Assembly (NCBI RefSeq): GCF_900111515.1 | Contig: NZ_FOHS01000006.1 | Span: 124,001 to 188,000 of the forward strand | Direction: 5' to 3' | DNA: 64,000 nucleotides | Origin: Hymenobacter actinosclerus | Lineage (GTDB): Bacteria > Bacteroidota > Bacteroidia > Cytophagales > Hymenobacteraceae | Made by a program: the position numbers and the translations under genes | Notes under the pieces: model-generated | The model's input: only the letters and a program-made list of their open reading frames with translations | The model's database searches: none | What the model was told of the DNA's origin: nothing | Shown here: one piece after another, positions 52,457-64,000 of the stretch | Numbering within the stretch: the stretch's first letter is position 1 | Layout of the letters: each line of letters begins with the position of its first letter

Positions 52457-53791
52457 CTACCGTTCCACCTTCAGTTGGGCGGGGCGGTTGGTGAACTCGA
52501 AGATTTCGCCGTGGGGCATGAGTGTGAGCTGCCCGAACTCCTCTATCAGCATCCGGTAGTCGGTACCCACGGGCCGAATGTTGCGGTCGAGGTCGAAGAG
52601 GCCGCAGGGGTTTACCGAGAGGCGTTTTTCGCGCAGGCTGATATCCCAGTCGAGCTGATCGAGCAGGCTGTACCAGGTGAAACCCACCACCGGGATGCCG
52701 TCTTGGCGAATGCGCAGCACGTTCACCCATTGTTTCCAGAGCCAGCACGGCGCATCTGTGGGGCTGAACGTGTTGGTTTCGGTGTGCATAACGGGTTTGC
52801 GGTACCGCTCGTAGTACTGGCGCGTCATGGTGTACCAGCCCAGTACGTCTTCGGCGGCGCACATGCTGCCATCGGGCTTGATGATGCGCTCGTTGCGGCC
52901 GTAGTAGTCGTTGCCCATAATCTGGTAGCCGGGTGGCTCGCCGGCCATAAACCACTTCAACTCCTCGCGGGTCAGGCCGTTGTCGAGGCAGTAGAGCAGC
53001 ACCTCGGCATCAATAGTGTGGGCGTAGAGCAAATCGAGCGACAAAAAGCGCAGCTTGTTTTGCAGGTGCACCTCGGCGCTTTCCACGGCCCGCATCTCGT
53101 GGGTGTACTCGGCCGATTCGCTCTGCACAATCACGCAGTCGGGGCGGTGGCGGGCAATCTGCTGGTTGCCCATGATGCTGGCCGCCGCCAGGTGCTTGAG
53201 GGCCGTCACGAAGGCGCGGTCGGACTTGAGCTGCTCGTTCCAGATGCCATCTTTGGCCGAGGCCCGGGCCGTTACATACACCTCGTTCACGGGCGTATAG
53301 AACCGCACCCAGGGGTAGCGCTTGGCCACCGCGCCGCAGTACTCGGCGAAGTGCACCGGCAGCTCGGGGTTCTGGAAGTTGCCCAGCCAGTCGGGCACCC
53401 CGAAGTGCAGCAAATCCAGAATCGGGGTAATGCCCAGACGCTTGATTTCGGCCAGGGCCAAATCGGCGAACGTCCAGTCGTACTCGCCGGGGGCCTTATG
53501 AATGAGGTAGTAGGGCAGGTTGTAGCGCAGCACCTTCAGGCCCAGCTCTTTCACCAGCCCCAAATCCTCTTTGTAGCGGTTGTAGTGGTCGGTTTCGGCC
53601 AGCAGGTCGCGCCGGATGGTGTTGCCCGCAATCATGGGGTACGAGCACTCTATGCCGGTAGCGAACATGAAGTTGCCCGTGTTGCCGGTGGGCAGCCCCG
53701 AGCCGTCGTTGCCACCCGCCCCGCCGTGCTCGTCGCCCTCGTAATGACCGTCGCCGAATTTATCTTTGATATGCGTGAGGAAGGACTTCAT
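52457..53791 (-). CDS. Family 1 glycosylhydrolase-like protein
   Basis: 444 residues, no signal peptide. The barrel shows GH1-type landmarks: early TGIECSYPMI, LLHFGVPDWLGNFQNPELPV, catalytic acid/base Glu in FYTPVNEVYVTARASAKDG (NE motif), and nucleophile-like Glu in PVMHTETNTFSP (the usual ENG/TENG is TETN here). Both carboxylates are therefore present. Substrate unknown; dTDP-rhamnose-linked and sugar oxidoreductase genes often include such proteins. Upstream genes encode a GMC dehydrogenase pair, so it may release a sugar that they oxidise. Confidence 0.8.
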   Translation of the reverse strand: MKSFLTHIKDKFGDGHYEGDEHGGAGGNDGSGLPTGNTGNFMFATGIECSYPMIAGNTIRRDLLAETDHYNRYKEDLGLVKELGLKVLRYNLPYYLIHKAPGEYDWTFADLALAEIKRLGITPILDLLHFGVPDWLGNFQNPELPVHFAEYCGAVAKRYPWVRFYTPVNEVYVTARASAKDGIWNEQLKSDRAFVTALKHLAAASIMGNQQIARHRPDCVIVQSESAEYTHEMRAVESAEVHLQNKLRFLSLDLLYAHTIDAEVLLYCLDNGLTREELKWFMAGEPPGYQIMGNDYYGRNERIIKPDGSMCAAEDVLGWYTMTRQYYERYRKPVMHTETNTFSPTDAPCWLWKQWVNVLRIRQDGIPVVGFTWYSLLDQLDWDISLREKRLSVNPCGLFDLDRNIRPVGTDYRMLIEEFGQLTLMPHGEIFEFTNRPAQLKVER

Positions 53792-53794
53792 TTT

Positions 53795-53835
53795 TAAGCT
53801 GCAAGCCGCAAGCGATAAGCCGCAAGCTTTTCAAT
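53795..53835. repeat. Direct repeats of AAGCCGCAAGC
   Basis: AAGCTGCAAGCCGCAAGCGATAAGCCGCAAGCTTTT carries two copies of AAGCCGCAAGC with a degenerate third, directly in front of the GH1-like gene start. AAGCTTTTC also returns in inverted form (GAAAAGCTT) about 25 bp away. Possibly a partial copy of a palindromic family. Confidence 0.5.
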
Positions 53836-53890
53836 AAATGGAAAGTGAGAAAAGCTTACTGCTTGTAGCCAGAGACTTATACCGATAAGA

Positions 53891-55570
53891 TTAATGCTTG
53901 TTGGCCAGGAACTTATCGGCGGTGCGCAGGCTGAGGGCCATAATAGTGAGGGCCGGATTCACGCTCAGGGCACTGGGAAACACCGAGTTGTCGCAGATGT
54001 AGAGGTTGGGCACATCAAAGGCGCGGCCGTCGGGGTCGACTACCGCCTCATCGGCGCGCTGGCCCATGCGGGCCGTGCCGATAATGTGGGCGTAACGCTC
54101 GAAGGCCCAGATGTCTTTGGCGCCGGCGGCTTCCCAAATCTGGCGCATGGTGCGCTCGGCGTGGCGGTTCATGCGCTGCTCGTTTTCCTGGGCCGTGAAG
54201 TGCACGCGGGGCTTACGCACGCCGCGAGCATCCTTTTCGTCGCTGAGCTCCACGAAGTTATCGGCGTGGGGCAGGCAGTCGCCCAGCACGTTGATGCCGG
54301 CAATGTGGTTGTAGTCGCGCATGTAGTCGCGCAGGGGCTGGCCCCAGAGCTTGCGCTGGCGCACCATCTGGGTGGCGAAGGTCACGGGCATCACGCCGAT
54401 GCTTTGCAGCAGGTAGCCGCCCACGAAATCGGCGTCTTTGGGCCGGTGGGTGTCCTCCGAAATCAGCCCGCCCGGAATGCCCTTGTAGGGCCGCACATCC
54501 TCGGGAAACGTACCCCAGACCTGCATGCCCACATGAGCCATGAAGTGCTTGCCCACCTGCCCGCTGTTCAGGGCCAGCTCGTTCAGCAGCAATAGGCGGG
54601 GCGTTTCGATGGCGCCGGCGCACAGAAACAAGTGGCGGCAGCGCTGGCGCACGGTGCGCCCGCCCTGCTCGTATACCACGGCCGTTACCTGGCCGGTAGC
54701 GTCGCGCTCAATCTCGGTTACGTAGGCGCCCAGCCGGATTTCGGCGCCGTACTGCTCGGCCAGGGGCAGAAACGTAACGTCCATGCTGGCCTTGGCGCCG
54801 GTGCTGCACCCGGCCTGGCAGAAGCCGCGGTTGGTGCAGGCCTCGCGCCAGCCCACGCCCTCCTGGTAGTAGCGCGCCGAAAGGGCCGCGTTGGCCGCCG
54901 GCGAGGTTTGGATGCCTACCTGGGCACAACCCCGCTGCATAAGCTGGGCGGCGCCATTGAGCGGCAGCGGGGCCAGCGGGTAGCCCTTGCGGCGGCCGGG
55001 GTCCCAGGGGTAGGGCGTGGGGCCCGAAATGCCCAAAAACTGCTCCAGCTCCTCGTAGTACGGCTCCAGCTCCTCGATGCCAAAAGGCCAGTCGACGCCT
55101 TCGCCAAACTCGGTGTGCAGCATTAGGTCGCCGCGGTGGGCGCGGGGGGTGTAGGCGGTGTAGTGCAGCGTCGAGCCGCCGTAGCCGATGCCGGAGTTGT
55201 TCTTGCCGAACGCCACCGGGTTCTTGCCGGCCGACAGCCGCTCATCGTTCCAGAACAAAAAGTTCTGGGCTTTCTCGTCGGTGGCGAATTCGGTTTTGGG
55301 GTTGTGGCGGGCGCCGGCTTCGAGGGCTACTACGCGGCGGCCGGCCTGCGCCAGCCGGGCCAGCAGCGGGGCACCGCCCGCGCCGGTGCCAATCACCAGG
55401 CAGTCCACCACTTCATCGGGGTCGGGCAGGGGGGCGGGTTGCTCCAGCGGATTGCGGCTGGGGTCGGCCTGCAACTCGTTTTCCTCCAGTATCTCCCGCA
55501 GCAGCGGGTCTTGTATTTCGGGCTGCACGGGCGTTAGCGTGCCTTCTTCCAGCGTTTCTTCGTCGGGCAT
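53891..55570 (-). CDS. GMC family oxidoreductase (gluconate 2-dehydrogenase large subunit type)
   Basis: 559 residues. FAD-binding motif DCLVIGTGAGGAPLLARLAQ near residue 55, VVALEAGARHNPKTEF, and the C-terminal GMC signature NLYICDNSVFPSALSVNPAL followed by TIMALSLRTADKF. The substrate-site His/Asn region is RYAHIIGTARMG. GMC enzymes of this group oxidise sugar or alcohol C-OH using FAD and pass electrons on. Adjacent subunit 3 supports a heteromeric membrane-linked dehydrogenase; a cytochrome subunit is not next to it. Confidence 0.9.
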   Translation of the reverse strand: MPDEETLEEGTLTPVQPEIQDPLLREILEENELQADPSRNPLEQPAPLPDPDEVVDCLVIGTGAGGAPLLARLAQAGRRVVALEAGARHNPKTEFATDEKAQNFLFWNDERLSAGKNPVAFGKNNSGIGYGGSTLHYTAYTPRAHRGDLMLHTEFGEGVDWPFGIEELEPYYEELEQFLGISGPTPYPWDPGRRKGYPLAPLPLNGAAQLMQRGCAQVGIQTSPAANAALSARYYQEGVGWREACTNRGFCQAGCSTGAKASMDVTFLPLAEQYGAEIRLGAYVTEIERDATGQVTAVVYEQGGRTVRQRCRHLFLCAGAIETPRLLLLNELALNSGQVGKHFMAHVGMQVWGTFPEDVRPYKGIPGGLISEDTHRPKDADFVGGYLLQSIGVMPVTFATQMVRQRKLWGQPLRDYMRDYNHIAGINVLGDCLPHADNFVELSDEKDARGVRKPRVHFTAQENEQRMNRHAERTMRQIWEAAGAKDIWAFERYAHIIGTARMGQRADEAVVDPDGRAFDVPNLYICDNSVFPSALSVNPALTIMALSLRTADKFLANKH

Positions 55571-55572
55571 GA

Positions 55573-55702
55573 GCGGTGAGATGGTGAAGTGGTGAAATGG
55601 GGAGTTGACGTTCCAGAGTCATGATGGCGCGAGTTGCGCGGATGGTGCAATGGGGTAGCGTTGAACGTCAACTCCCCATTTCACCATCTCTCTATTTCAC
55701 CG
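55573..55702. repeat. Inverted repeat, family C variant
   Basis: Arms 55573-55613 and 55663-55702 use GGTGAGATGGTGAAGTGGTG and AACTCCCCATTTCACCATCT. The spacer contains GGCGCGAGTTGCGCGG, like the GGCGCCATTTGCGC of copy 45163. The right arm includes the stop codon (55697-55699) of the upstream gene. Confidence 0.82.
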
Positions 55703-56290
55703 TTCTTCCGGCTCGCGGGGTTCCAGCTCGTTGAGGGCGATGCGCTGCCAGCCGGGCACGTCGGCCATGCCCACGTAGCCGATTTCCTCCTGGGCCAGCG
55801 GGTGGGCGTAGTAGATTTCGGTCAGTTCGGCCAGCATTTCCTCGAAAAACCTGTCCTGGGGCAGCTGGCGCCAGTTTTCCCCGGGCGCCTCGGCGGCGGC
55901 CAGCAGCGCCATAATCTGGTCCTGCCGGGGCGCATCCAGTTCCAGAAAGGACTGCTGGAACTGGGCCTGCGCTGCCTGATTGATGCCGCCCAGACCGAGG
56001 CGGTAGGCTTCGCGGTCGGGCGGCATGGAGTCGTAGCGCCAGCCGTCGGCGTCGCCCTTCAGCAGCCGCGCATCTACGCCCGGGGCCAGGGCAATGGGCG
56101 TTTCGCGGTCGGGCTGCGGGTAGATGCGGGCGGCCACGGCCTGTAGCAGCCGGTAGGTATCGGCATCGAAAAACTGGGGCTCGTAATCGGTCGGCGCTTC
56201 CTGCCGCGCTGCCAGGGCGTCCCGCGTGGCGGGCGTCACGAGGTCGGTTTCCAGCAGGGCCCGGACGGTGCCTTCGGGGTAGTGGGGCAT
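55697..56290 (-). CDS. Gluconate 2-dehydrogenase subunit 3 family protein
   Basis: Start at 56290 (MPHYPEGTVRALLETDLVTP), 197 residues. FFDADTYRLLQAVAARIYPQ and YYAHPLAQEEIGYVGMADVP are the family's typical N- and C-terminal blocks. The protein lacks an obvious Tat/Sec signal, although in proteobacteria this subunit carries a Tat signal that exports the dehydrogenase complex. Located just upstream of the GMC oxidoreductase gene, its expected catalytic partner. Its last codons lie inside a repeat. Confidence 0.85.
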   Translation of the reverse strand: MPHYPEGTVRALLETDLVTPATRDALAARQEAPTDYEPQFFDADTYRLLQAVAARIYPQPDRETPIALAPGVDARLLKGDADGWRYDSMPPDREAYRLGLGGINQAAQAQFQQSFLELDAPRQDQIMALLAAAEAPGENWRQLPQDRFFEEMLAELTEIYYAHPLAQEEIGYVGMADVPGWQRIALNELEPREPEER

Positions 56291-56291
56291 G

Positions 56292-56552
56292 GGGTGAATG
56301 AGTGACTTGGTGAATGCGTGAAGCAATGTTTCGGGGCCTGTCGGGCGAAAGGCACGGGCAGCTTAAGGGACTACTCAACAAGCAGAGCAAGCAGAGTAAA
56401 AGGTAAACAGAGCGGGGAGCGGGTTATGTTTTGAGAAGAGGCAGGGATTTGCCGGCGCCGCTAGGCCGGCTATACCACCGGAATAGTTAGACCTCCAGGA
56501 CAGCAACTCACTCATTCACCGACTCACTCATTCACCGACTCACTCATTCACG
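56292..56552. repeat. Family E repeats with tandem GACTCACTCATTCACC x3
   Basis: Three tandem 16-bp units at 56505-56552 (AACTCACTCATTCACC, GACTCACTCATTCACC, GACTCACTCATTCACG) end exactly at the stop codon of the SDR gene. Inverted relatives (GGGTGAATGAGTGACTTGG, TGAATGCGTGAAG) lie at 56292-56322. The same motif is seen at 30382. The ~180 bp between holds no gene. Confidence 0.78.
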
Positions 56553-57548
56553 CTACCCGTCGGTGCTGAGTTTGCCGCCGGTTACCTGCACCAGCGAGCC
56601 GGTCATAAACGAGCCATCCTGCGAGGCCAGCAGCACGTAGGCGGGGGCCAGCTCCTCGGGCTGACCGGGGCGGGCCAGGGCTACCTCGTGGCCGAACTTC
56701 TCGATTTCGCTCTTGGGCATGGTACCGGGGATGTTGGGCGTCCAGACCGGGCCGGGCACCACACAGTTCACCCGGATGCCCCGCTCGCCCAGGCTCAGGG
56801 CCAGGCTCTTGGTGAAGGCGTGGATGGCGCCTTTGCTGCTGGCGTAGTCAATCAGAATCGGGATGCCCGTGAGGCCCACGATGCTGCCGGTGTTGATGAT
56901 GCAGTCGTGGGCCTGCATGTGCGGCACGGCGGCCTGGGCCATCCAGATGTAGCCCAGAATATTGGTATCGAAAGTGCGGCGAATCTGCTCCTCGGGAATG
57001 TCCTCGAACTTCTCCTGGGCCATCTGGAAGGCGGCGTTGTTCACCAGGATGTTCAGGCCGCCCAGCTCGGCGCGGGTGCGGCGCACGGCCTGCTTGCACT
57101 GCTCGGGCTGGCGCACATCAAGTTGCAGCAGAATGCACTGGCGGTTCTGGGCTTCCACGAGGCGCTTAGTTTCCTCGGCGTCCTGGGTGTTTTCGTTGTA
57201 GAGCACGGCTACGTGGGCGCCCTCCATGGCAAAAGCCACGGCCACGGCCCGCCCGATGCCCGAGTCGGCCCCGGTTACCAATGCCACTTTATCCTGGAGC
57301 TTGCCGGCGGGCCGGTAGGTGCTGAAGGCCATGCCTGGCTGCAACTCCATATCGGCCTGCCTGGCCGGGTAGGGCAGCTTCTGGGCGTGCTTTTTCATGT
57401 CTTTGGCCGTGGGGCGCTCCACTGGCTCGGGCGCTTTGCCGGCATTTTTAGCGGCCTTTTTGGCGGCGGGGGTAGCGGCCGTGTCGCCCGCGGGCTGGGC
57501 GGCGGGTTTCGGGGCGTCGGCGGGGGTGGGGTTCTTTTTGGTAGCCAT
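56553..57548 (-). CDS. SDR family oxidoreductase (general stress protein 39-like)
   Basis: 331 residues. A Pro/Ala/Lys-rich N-terminal tail (about 60 residues, MATKKNPTPADAPKPAAQPA) precedes KLPYPARQADMELQPGM and the Rossmann domain with cofactor motif VTGADSGIGRAVAVAF (TGxxxGIG) and active-site YASSKGAIHAF (YxxxK) with Ser in NTGSIVG. The arrangement fits the YdaD/YhxC group of stress-related short-chain dehydrogenases. NAD(P)-dependent. Substrate unknown. Confidence 0.9.
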   Translation of the reverse strand: MATKKNPTPADAPKPAAQPAGDTAATPAAKKAAKNAGKAPEPVERPTAKDMKKHAQKLPYPARQADMELQPGMAFSTYRPAGKLQDKVALVTGADSGIGRAVAVAFAMEGAHVAVLYNENTQDAEETKRLVEAQNRQCILLQLDVRQPEQCKQAVRRTRAELGGLNILVNNAAFQMAQEKFEDIPEEQIRRTFDTNILGYIWMAQAAVPHMQAHDCIINTGSIVGLTGIPILIDYASSKGAIHAFTKSLALSLGERGIRVNCVVPGPVWTPNIPGTMPKSEIEKFGHEVALARPGQPEELAPAYVLLASQDGSFMTGSLVQVTGGKLSTDG

Positions 57549-57704
57549 AGTTGGGTCGAAGCAAAGAATAGCGTGGACTAAGGCTTACGCGAAACCGGGA
57601 ATGGCGTTGGCAAAGCCCGCGCACGATAACGCCTGGCGGGCCGCCACAATCAGCAAGCCAGACGGCGGCAGTCAGTTCGTAAACTTCAATGGCCTGCCGA
57701 ATGC

Positions 57705-58502
57705 CTAGCGCGGCCTCTGGGCCACCAGCTTCACCAGCCGCAGCTGTTCCTTGGTGAAATCGGCCGTGCCGATGGGTTCTTCGTAGCGCACAATCCGCAG
57801 GCCAGCCGCCCGGTAAAGCGTGGGCAGCTCATCGGTTTCAAAGAATACCCGGTAGTCACCGCCCACCACCTGAAGGCGCTGGGTGGCATCCATGTGGAAG
57901 GCTTCGAGCACGACCAGGCCGCCGGGCCTGAGGGCCCGCATCACCCGGTCGGCGTAGTCGCGGCCCCCGGCGTAGCTGAGCACAATCAGGTCCCATTTGC
58001 TGGTGCCCCAATCGTAGGTGACCATGTCGTGCACCTCGGTGATAAGCGGCACACCCAGCGCGTGGGCGCGTTTTTGGGCGTAGGCCAGGGCCTTTTCGGC
58101 AATGTCGACGCCCGTTACCTGCCAGCCCTGCCGGGCCAGGTAAATGGCGTTGCGGCCTTCACCCATATCGGCATCGAGGGCCGTGCCGGGCTTAAGGCCG
58201 CGCACCGTTTCCACGAGCAGGGCGTTGGGCTGCTCGTTCAGCACCCGGGCCCGGGCCACCGAGTCGGTGAGGATGAAATTCCAGCGCTGACGCGTGCGCT
58301 CGGCCATCTGGCGGTCGTAGTCGGCCCGCTGGGCGGCCGTGGCGTTGGCGGGCAGCACCGGGTCGGGGCCGAGGCCGGGTATCGGGGGCAGGTTGCGCTT
58401 AGCGGGTGCGGGCTGCTGGGCCCGGGCCGGCCGCACCGTCAGCAGGAGCGTAAAAGTGGCCAGCAACGCAACCGTAACCGCAGACAGCAAGGGCTTTTTC
58501 AT
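57705..58502 (-). CDS. Class I SAM-dependent methyltransferase with signal peptide
   Basis: Start at 58502 (MKKPLLSAVTVALLATFTLL), a good Sec signal with cleavage near ARAQQ; 265 residues. The SAM-binding motif I is LDADMGEGRNAIYLARQGWQ, motif post-I VTGVDIAEKALAYAQKRA, and later WDLIVLSYAGGRDYADRVMR and LRPGGLVVLEAF. This looks like a complete methyltransferase domain. The export signal is odd, because SAM is made in the cytoplasm. Start at an internal site without the signal is less likely because the first ATG and the peptide are well formed. Confidence 0.8.
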   Translation of the reverse strand: MKKPLLSAVTVALLATFTLLLTVRPARAQQPAPAKRNLPPIPGLGPDPVLPANATAAQRADYDRQMAERTRQRWNFILTDSVARARVLNEQPNALLVETVRGLKPGTALDADMGEGRNAIYLARQGWQVTGVDIAEKALAYAQKRAHALGVPLITEVHDMVTYDWGTSKWDLIVLSYAGGRDYADRVMRALRPGGLVVLEAFHMDATQRLQVVGGDYRVFFETDELPTLYRAAGLRIVRYEEPIGTADFTKEQLRLVKLVAQRPR

Positions 58503-58717
58503 GGCGGATAGAAAGCAGGCGTAAACAGTGCCCACCGGGTAAGCCGAGCCGCAGCCGGAGCGCCTGGTATACAAGAGCCCGGGCCTCAGAATCACGCAGT
58601 CGGGCAAAGCGCACTATTTTAAATATACCATATAATTTACTAACAATCAGTGCTTTGTTTGGGGAAGGCATGGCCTGCCTGGTCCGGCTCAACGTGCAAG
58701 CCGGCTGCCCGGCAATG

Positions 58718-59830
58718 CTACCGCACAACCACTTCCACCCGGCGGTTGCGGGGGCGCAGCGCGGGGTTGCGGTTGTCGGCCACCGGGTAGGCGCCGCCGT
58801 AGCCCACGGCCGTCAGGCGCAACGAGTCGATACCCTGCTGCACGAGGTAGCGGCGCACCACCCGGGCCCGCTGCTGCGACAACAGCCGGTTGCGGGCCGC
58901 GTCGCCCACGTTGTCGGTGTGGCCGGCTATTTCGAGGCGCAGGGCGGGCTGCCGGCGCAGGGTCTGGGCCAGCTCATCGAGCACGGGCCGCGAGGCGGGC
59001 AGCAAATCGGCGGTGCTCTGGCTGAAATACAGGTTGGGCAGCGCCAGGACCGCGCCTTTGGCCAGACTGCCCAGCTCCGTCAGCGCCGGCCGGGCCTTAA
59101 TGGGCACTGGCTTTGGAAGTGGCGGCCGGGCCGCCGGCTTCGTTGGCACGACGGCTGCCGGCCGGGGCGCGAGTTTGGGACGGGGCCGATACCCGATTAC
59201 CAGGGCTGCTTTAACAGGGGTGGTTTTAACGCCCGCCATTCGGGCGGCCAGAAAAGCGGCCGAGTCGGCGGCGTTGGCCAGCTTCATCCGCACGGGCCGC
59301 GCCGACCAGAGGTAGCGCATCGGGACGGGCTGGACGATGGATTGACCACCGAAAAAATCGGCCAGCGAGGCATCGGGGCGCTGCCAGGCCAGCAGCAGCC
59401 GCGAATCTAGCGCGTTCTGGTAGTATTCCACGCGCAGGGCATAGCGCTGGCCGGCCTCCAGCCGCACCTTGGCCTGGCCGTTGGTGAAATACTGATCCTT
59501 CCACGACTCAAACAGCAGCCGGCCGCCCAGCCACACCCGCACGCCGTCGTCCACGGTCAGGTGCAGAATGTACTGGCCCGTTACGGGCGCTTCCAGAAAG
59601 CCCGTCCAGCGTGCCGAAAAGTGCTCGGCCGGCACGCCGGGGGCGGGGGCGCGCTTTTTCCACTCGAAATCCAGCTGGTTGTCGATGCGCGTGAGGACGG
59701 GCTGCTCGAAGTTCTGCCCGCGGTAATAAGTGCCCGTCAGCCCGCGCGGGGTCAGGGTCTGGGCGTGGCTGGCGAGTGAGTTTGTCAGCAGTAGGCCCGC
59801 AGCCCAGGCTAGGGTGGATAGTTGGGGCAT
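58718..59830 (-). CDS. PA14 domain-OmpA family lipoprotein-like surface protein
   Basis: Start at 59830 (MPQLSTLAWAAGLLLTNSLA), signal cleavage near SHAQ; 370 residues. The first half is a PA14 carbohydrate-binding domain (LTGTYYRGQNFEQPVLTRID, FSARWTGFLEAPVTGQYILH, VDDGVRVWLGGRLLFESW). A Pro/Lys-rich linker follows, then a C-terminal OmpA domain with AGHTDNVGDAARNRLLSQQR, which binds peptidoglycan. Likely tethers to cell wall while the PA14 part binds a glycan. No partner gene adjacent. Confidence 0.88.
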   Translation of the reverse strand: MPQLSTLAWAAGLLLTNSLASHAQTLTPRGLTGTYYRGQNFEQPVLTRIDNQLDFEWKKRAPAPGVPAEHFSARWTGFLEAPVTGQYILHLTVDDGVRVWLGGRLLFESWKDQYFTNGQAKVRLEAGQRYALRVEYYQNALDSRLLLAWQRPDASLADFFGGQSIVQPVPMRYLWSARPVRMKLANAADSAAFLAARMAGVKTTPVKAALVIGYRPRPKLAPRPAAVVPTKPAARPPLPKPVPIKARPALTELGSLAKGAVLALPNLYFSQSTADLLPASRPVLDELAQTLRRQPALRLEIAGHTDNVGDAARNRLLSQQRARVVRRYLVQQGIDSLRLTAVGYGGAYPVADNRNPALRPRNRRVEVVVR

Positions 59831-59979
59831 AGCGGATGGATGAAATAAAATACGGTCAAAAGATAAGAAAGCCGGTGCTGGCAGGCAAGCCGCGGCCGGC
59901 TTTTTCGGGCGGGCCGGTTGACGCGGGGGCCGGGCGCCGGCGGCTCGGGCGGCAAACCGGGCGGCTAAGCGTTGCGGGC

Positions 59980-60010
59980 TTGGCATTGCGGGCATTCGGT
60001 TCTATCTTCG
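59980..60010 (+). promoter_or_regulatory. metH promoter
   Basis: TTG at 59980-59982, a 20-bp gap and TATCTTCG at 60003-60010 (one mismatch to TAnnTTTG). Transcription would start just ahead of the riboswitch at 60019. Confidence 0.6.
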
Positions 60011-60018
60011 CCCCGTTA

Positions 60019-60127
60019 CTTATCCAGAAAGACCGAGGGATTGGGCCCGACGACGTCTTAGCAACCTGCCATCAAACAAGGTGCTAACTCCCTTTTCGGG
60101 CCTTTCTGCGGTCTGGAAGAAGATAAG
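60019..60127 (+). ncRNA. SAM-I (S-box) riboswitch upstream of metH
   Basis: The sequence begins CTTATCCAGAAAGACC and contains the conserved GAGGGATTGGGCCCGACGA, TTAGCAACCTG and GGTGCTAACTCC blocks, ending GGAAGAAGATAAG, whose GATAAG closes P1 with CTTATC. Spacing and order match the SAM-I class: P1, the AGA/GGA junctions, the pseudoknot-forming GGGCCC loop, and GCAACC. High SAM would shut off methionine synthase. Recognition is by consensus comparison. Confidence 0.93.
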
Positions 60128-60152
60128 TGCGGAACCGGCCTCGTGCCCGGCT

Positions 60153-60190
60153 CTTTCTGGATAGGCTTTTTAACGCCGATTTTCCAGACC
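60153..60190 (+). promoter_or_regulatory. Riboswitch expression platform near metH start
   Basis: CTTTCTGGATA (60153-60163) is exactly complementary to the P1 5' strand 60021-60031 (11 bp), and TTCCAGACC (60182-60190) is exactly complementary to 60110-60118 in the 3' part of the riboswitch. The second site ends 7 bp before the ATG. Also TCTGGA (60157-60161 plus) can pair with TCCAGA at 60183-60188. Alternative folds can thus expose or hide the start. Confidence 0.65.
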
Positions 60191-60197
60191 AGCCCTT

Positions 60198-64000
<3,803 letters not shown>

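Overview
The window looks like a chromosomal segment of a high-GC Bacteroidota bacterium, most likely Cytophagales and close to Hymenobacter. The signs are Bacteroidota-type promoters (TAnnTTTG, with TTG about 20 bp upstream where it is visible), a type IX secretion C-terminal sorting domain, DUF5777, YceI, DUF4142 and DUF349 proteins, a CrtY-type lycopene cyclase, and many lipoproteins and outer-membrane barrels. I saw no rRNA, tRNA, CRISPR array, phage or conventional IS transposase.

Layout. 1-2.3 kb: end of a DUF349 protein, a small DUF2795 protein and an orphan FecE-like ABC ATPase. 2.4-5.7 kb: a leftward run with a c-type cytochrome lipoprotein, YceI, a DUF5777 barrel, an HMA-like membrane protein, a truncated-haemoglobin lipoprotein and a small protein resembling the glutamyl-tRNA reductase dimerisation domain. 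6-13 kb: lycopene cyclase, LOG protein, MacB/FtsX permease, queA, ispD and paaG. 13-17 kb: small envelope lipoproteins, including two DUF4142 proteins. 17-27 kb: uvrA with a long N-terminal tail, a Rieske/AIF-type reductase, a Rof-like Rho-binding protein, asnS and rpoN. 27-31 kb: a two-domain M16 protease and unknown proteins. 31.8-39.7 kb: an alpha-glucan locus (sugar MFS transporter, two GH13 amylases, and a divergent short GT35 phosphorylase), with a GxxExxY nuclease-fold cassette bounded by 45-bp inverted repeats sitting between the amylases. 40-49.6 kb: a glutathionylspermidine-synthase-like ligase, lipoprotein, SGNH esterase, thioredoxin pair, S1/P1-like hydrolase, patatin-barrel fusion, aquaporin and alpha/beta hydrolase. 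49.7-60 kb: a T9SS cargo protein, a GH1-like enzyme, a GMC dehydrogenase with its gluconate-dehydrogenase-type subunit 3, an SDR, an apparently exported methyltransferase and a PA14-OmpA protein. 60-64 kb: a SAM-I riboswitch and metH, which runs off the end.

The most unusual theme is the number of long, nearly perfect palindromes between genes. At least six sequence families occur; four are represented more than once, with shared arms or shared spacers, which suggests dispersal as units. One copy lies in frame inside metH, one contains the start codon of the ABC ATPase, one contains the stop codon of the subunit 3 gene, and the cassette with terminal inverted repeats carries its own nuclease-fold gene. 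The second strong signal is the metH leader, where both strands of the riboswitch closing helix have perfect alternative partners downstream, the second of them next to the start codon.
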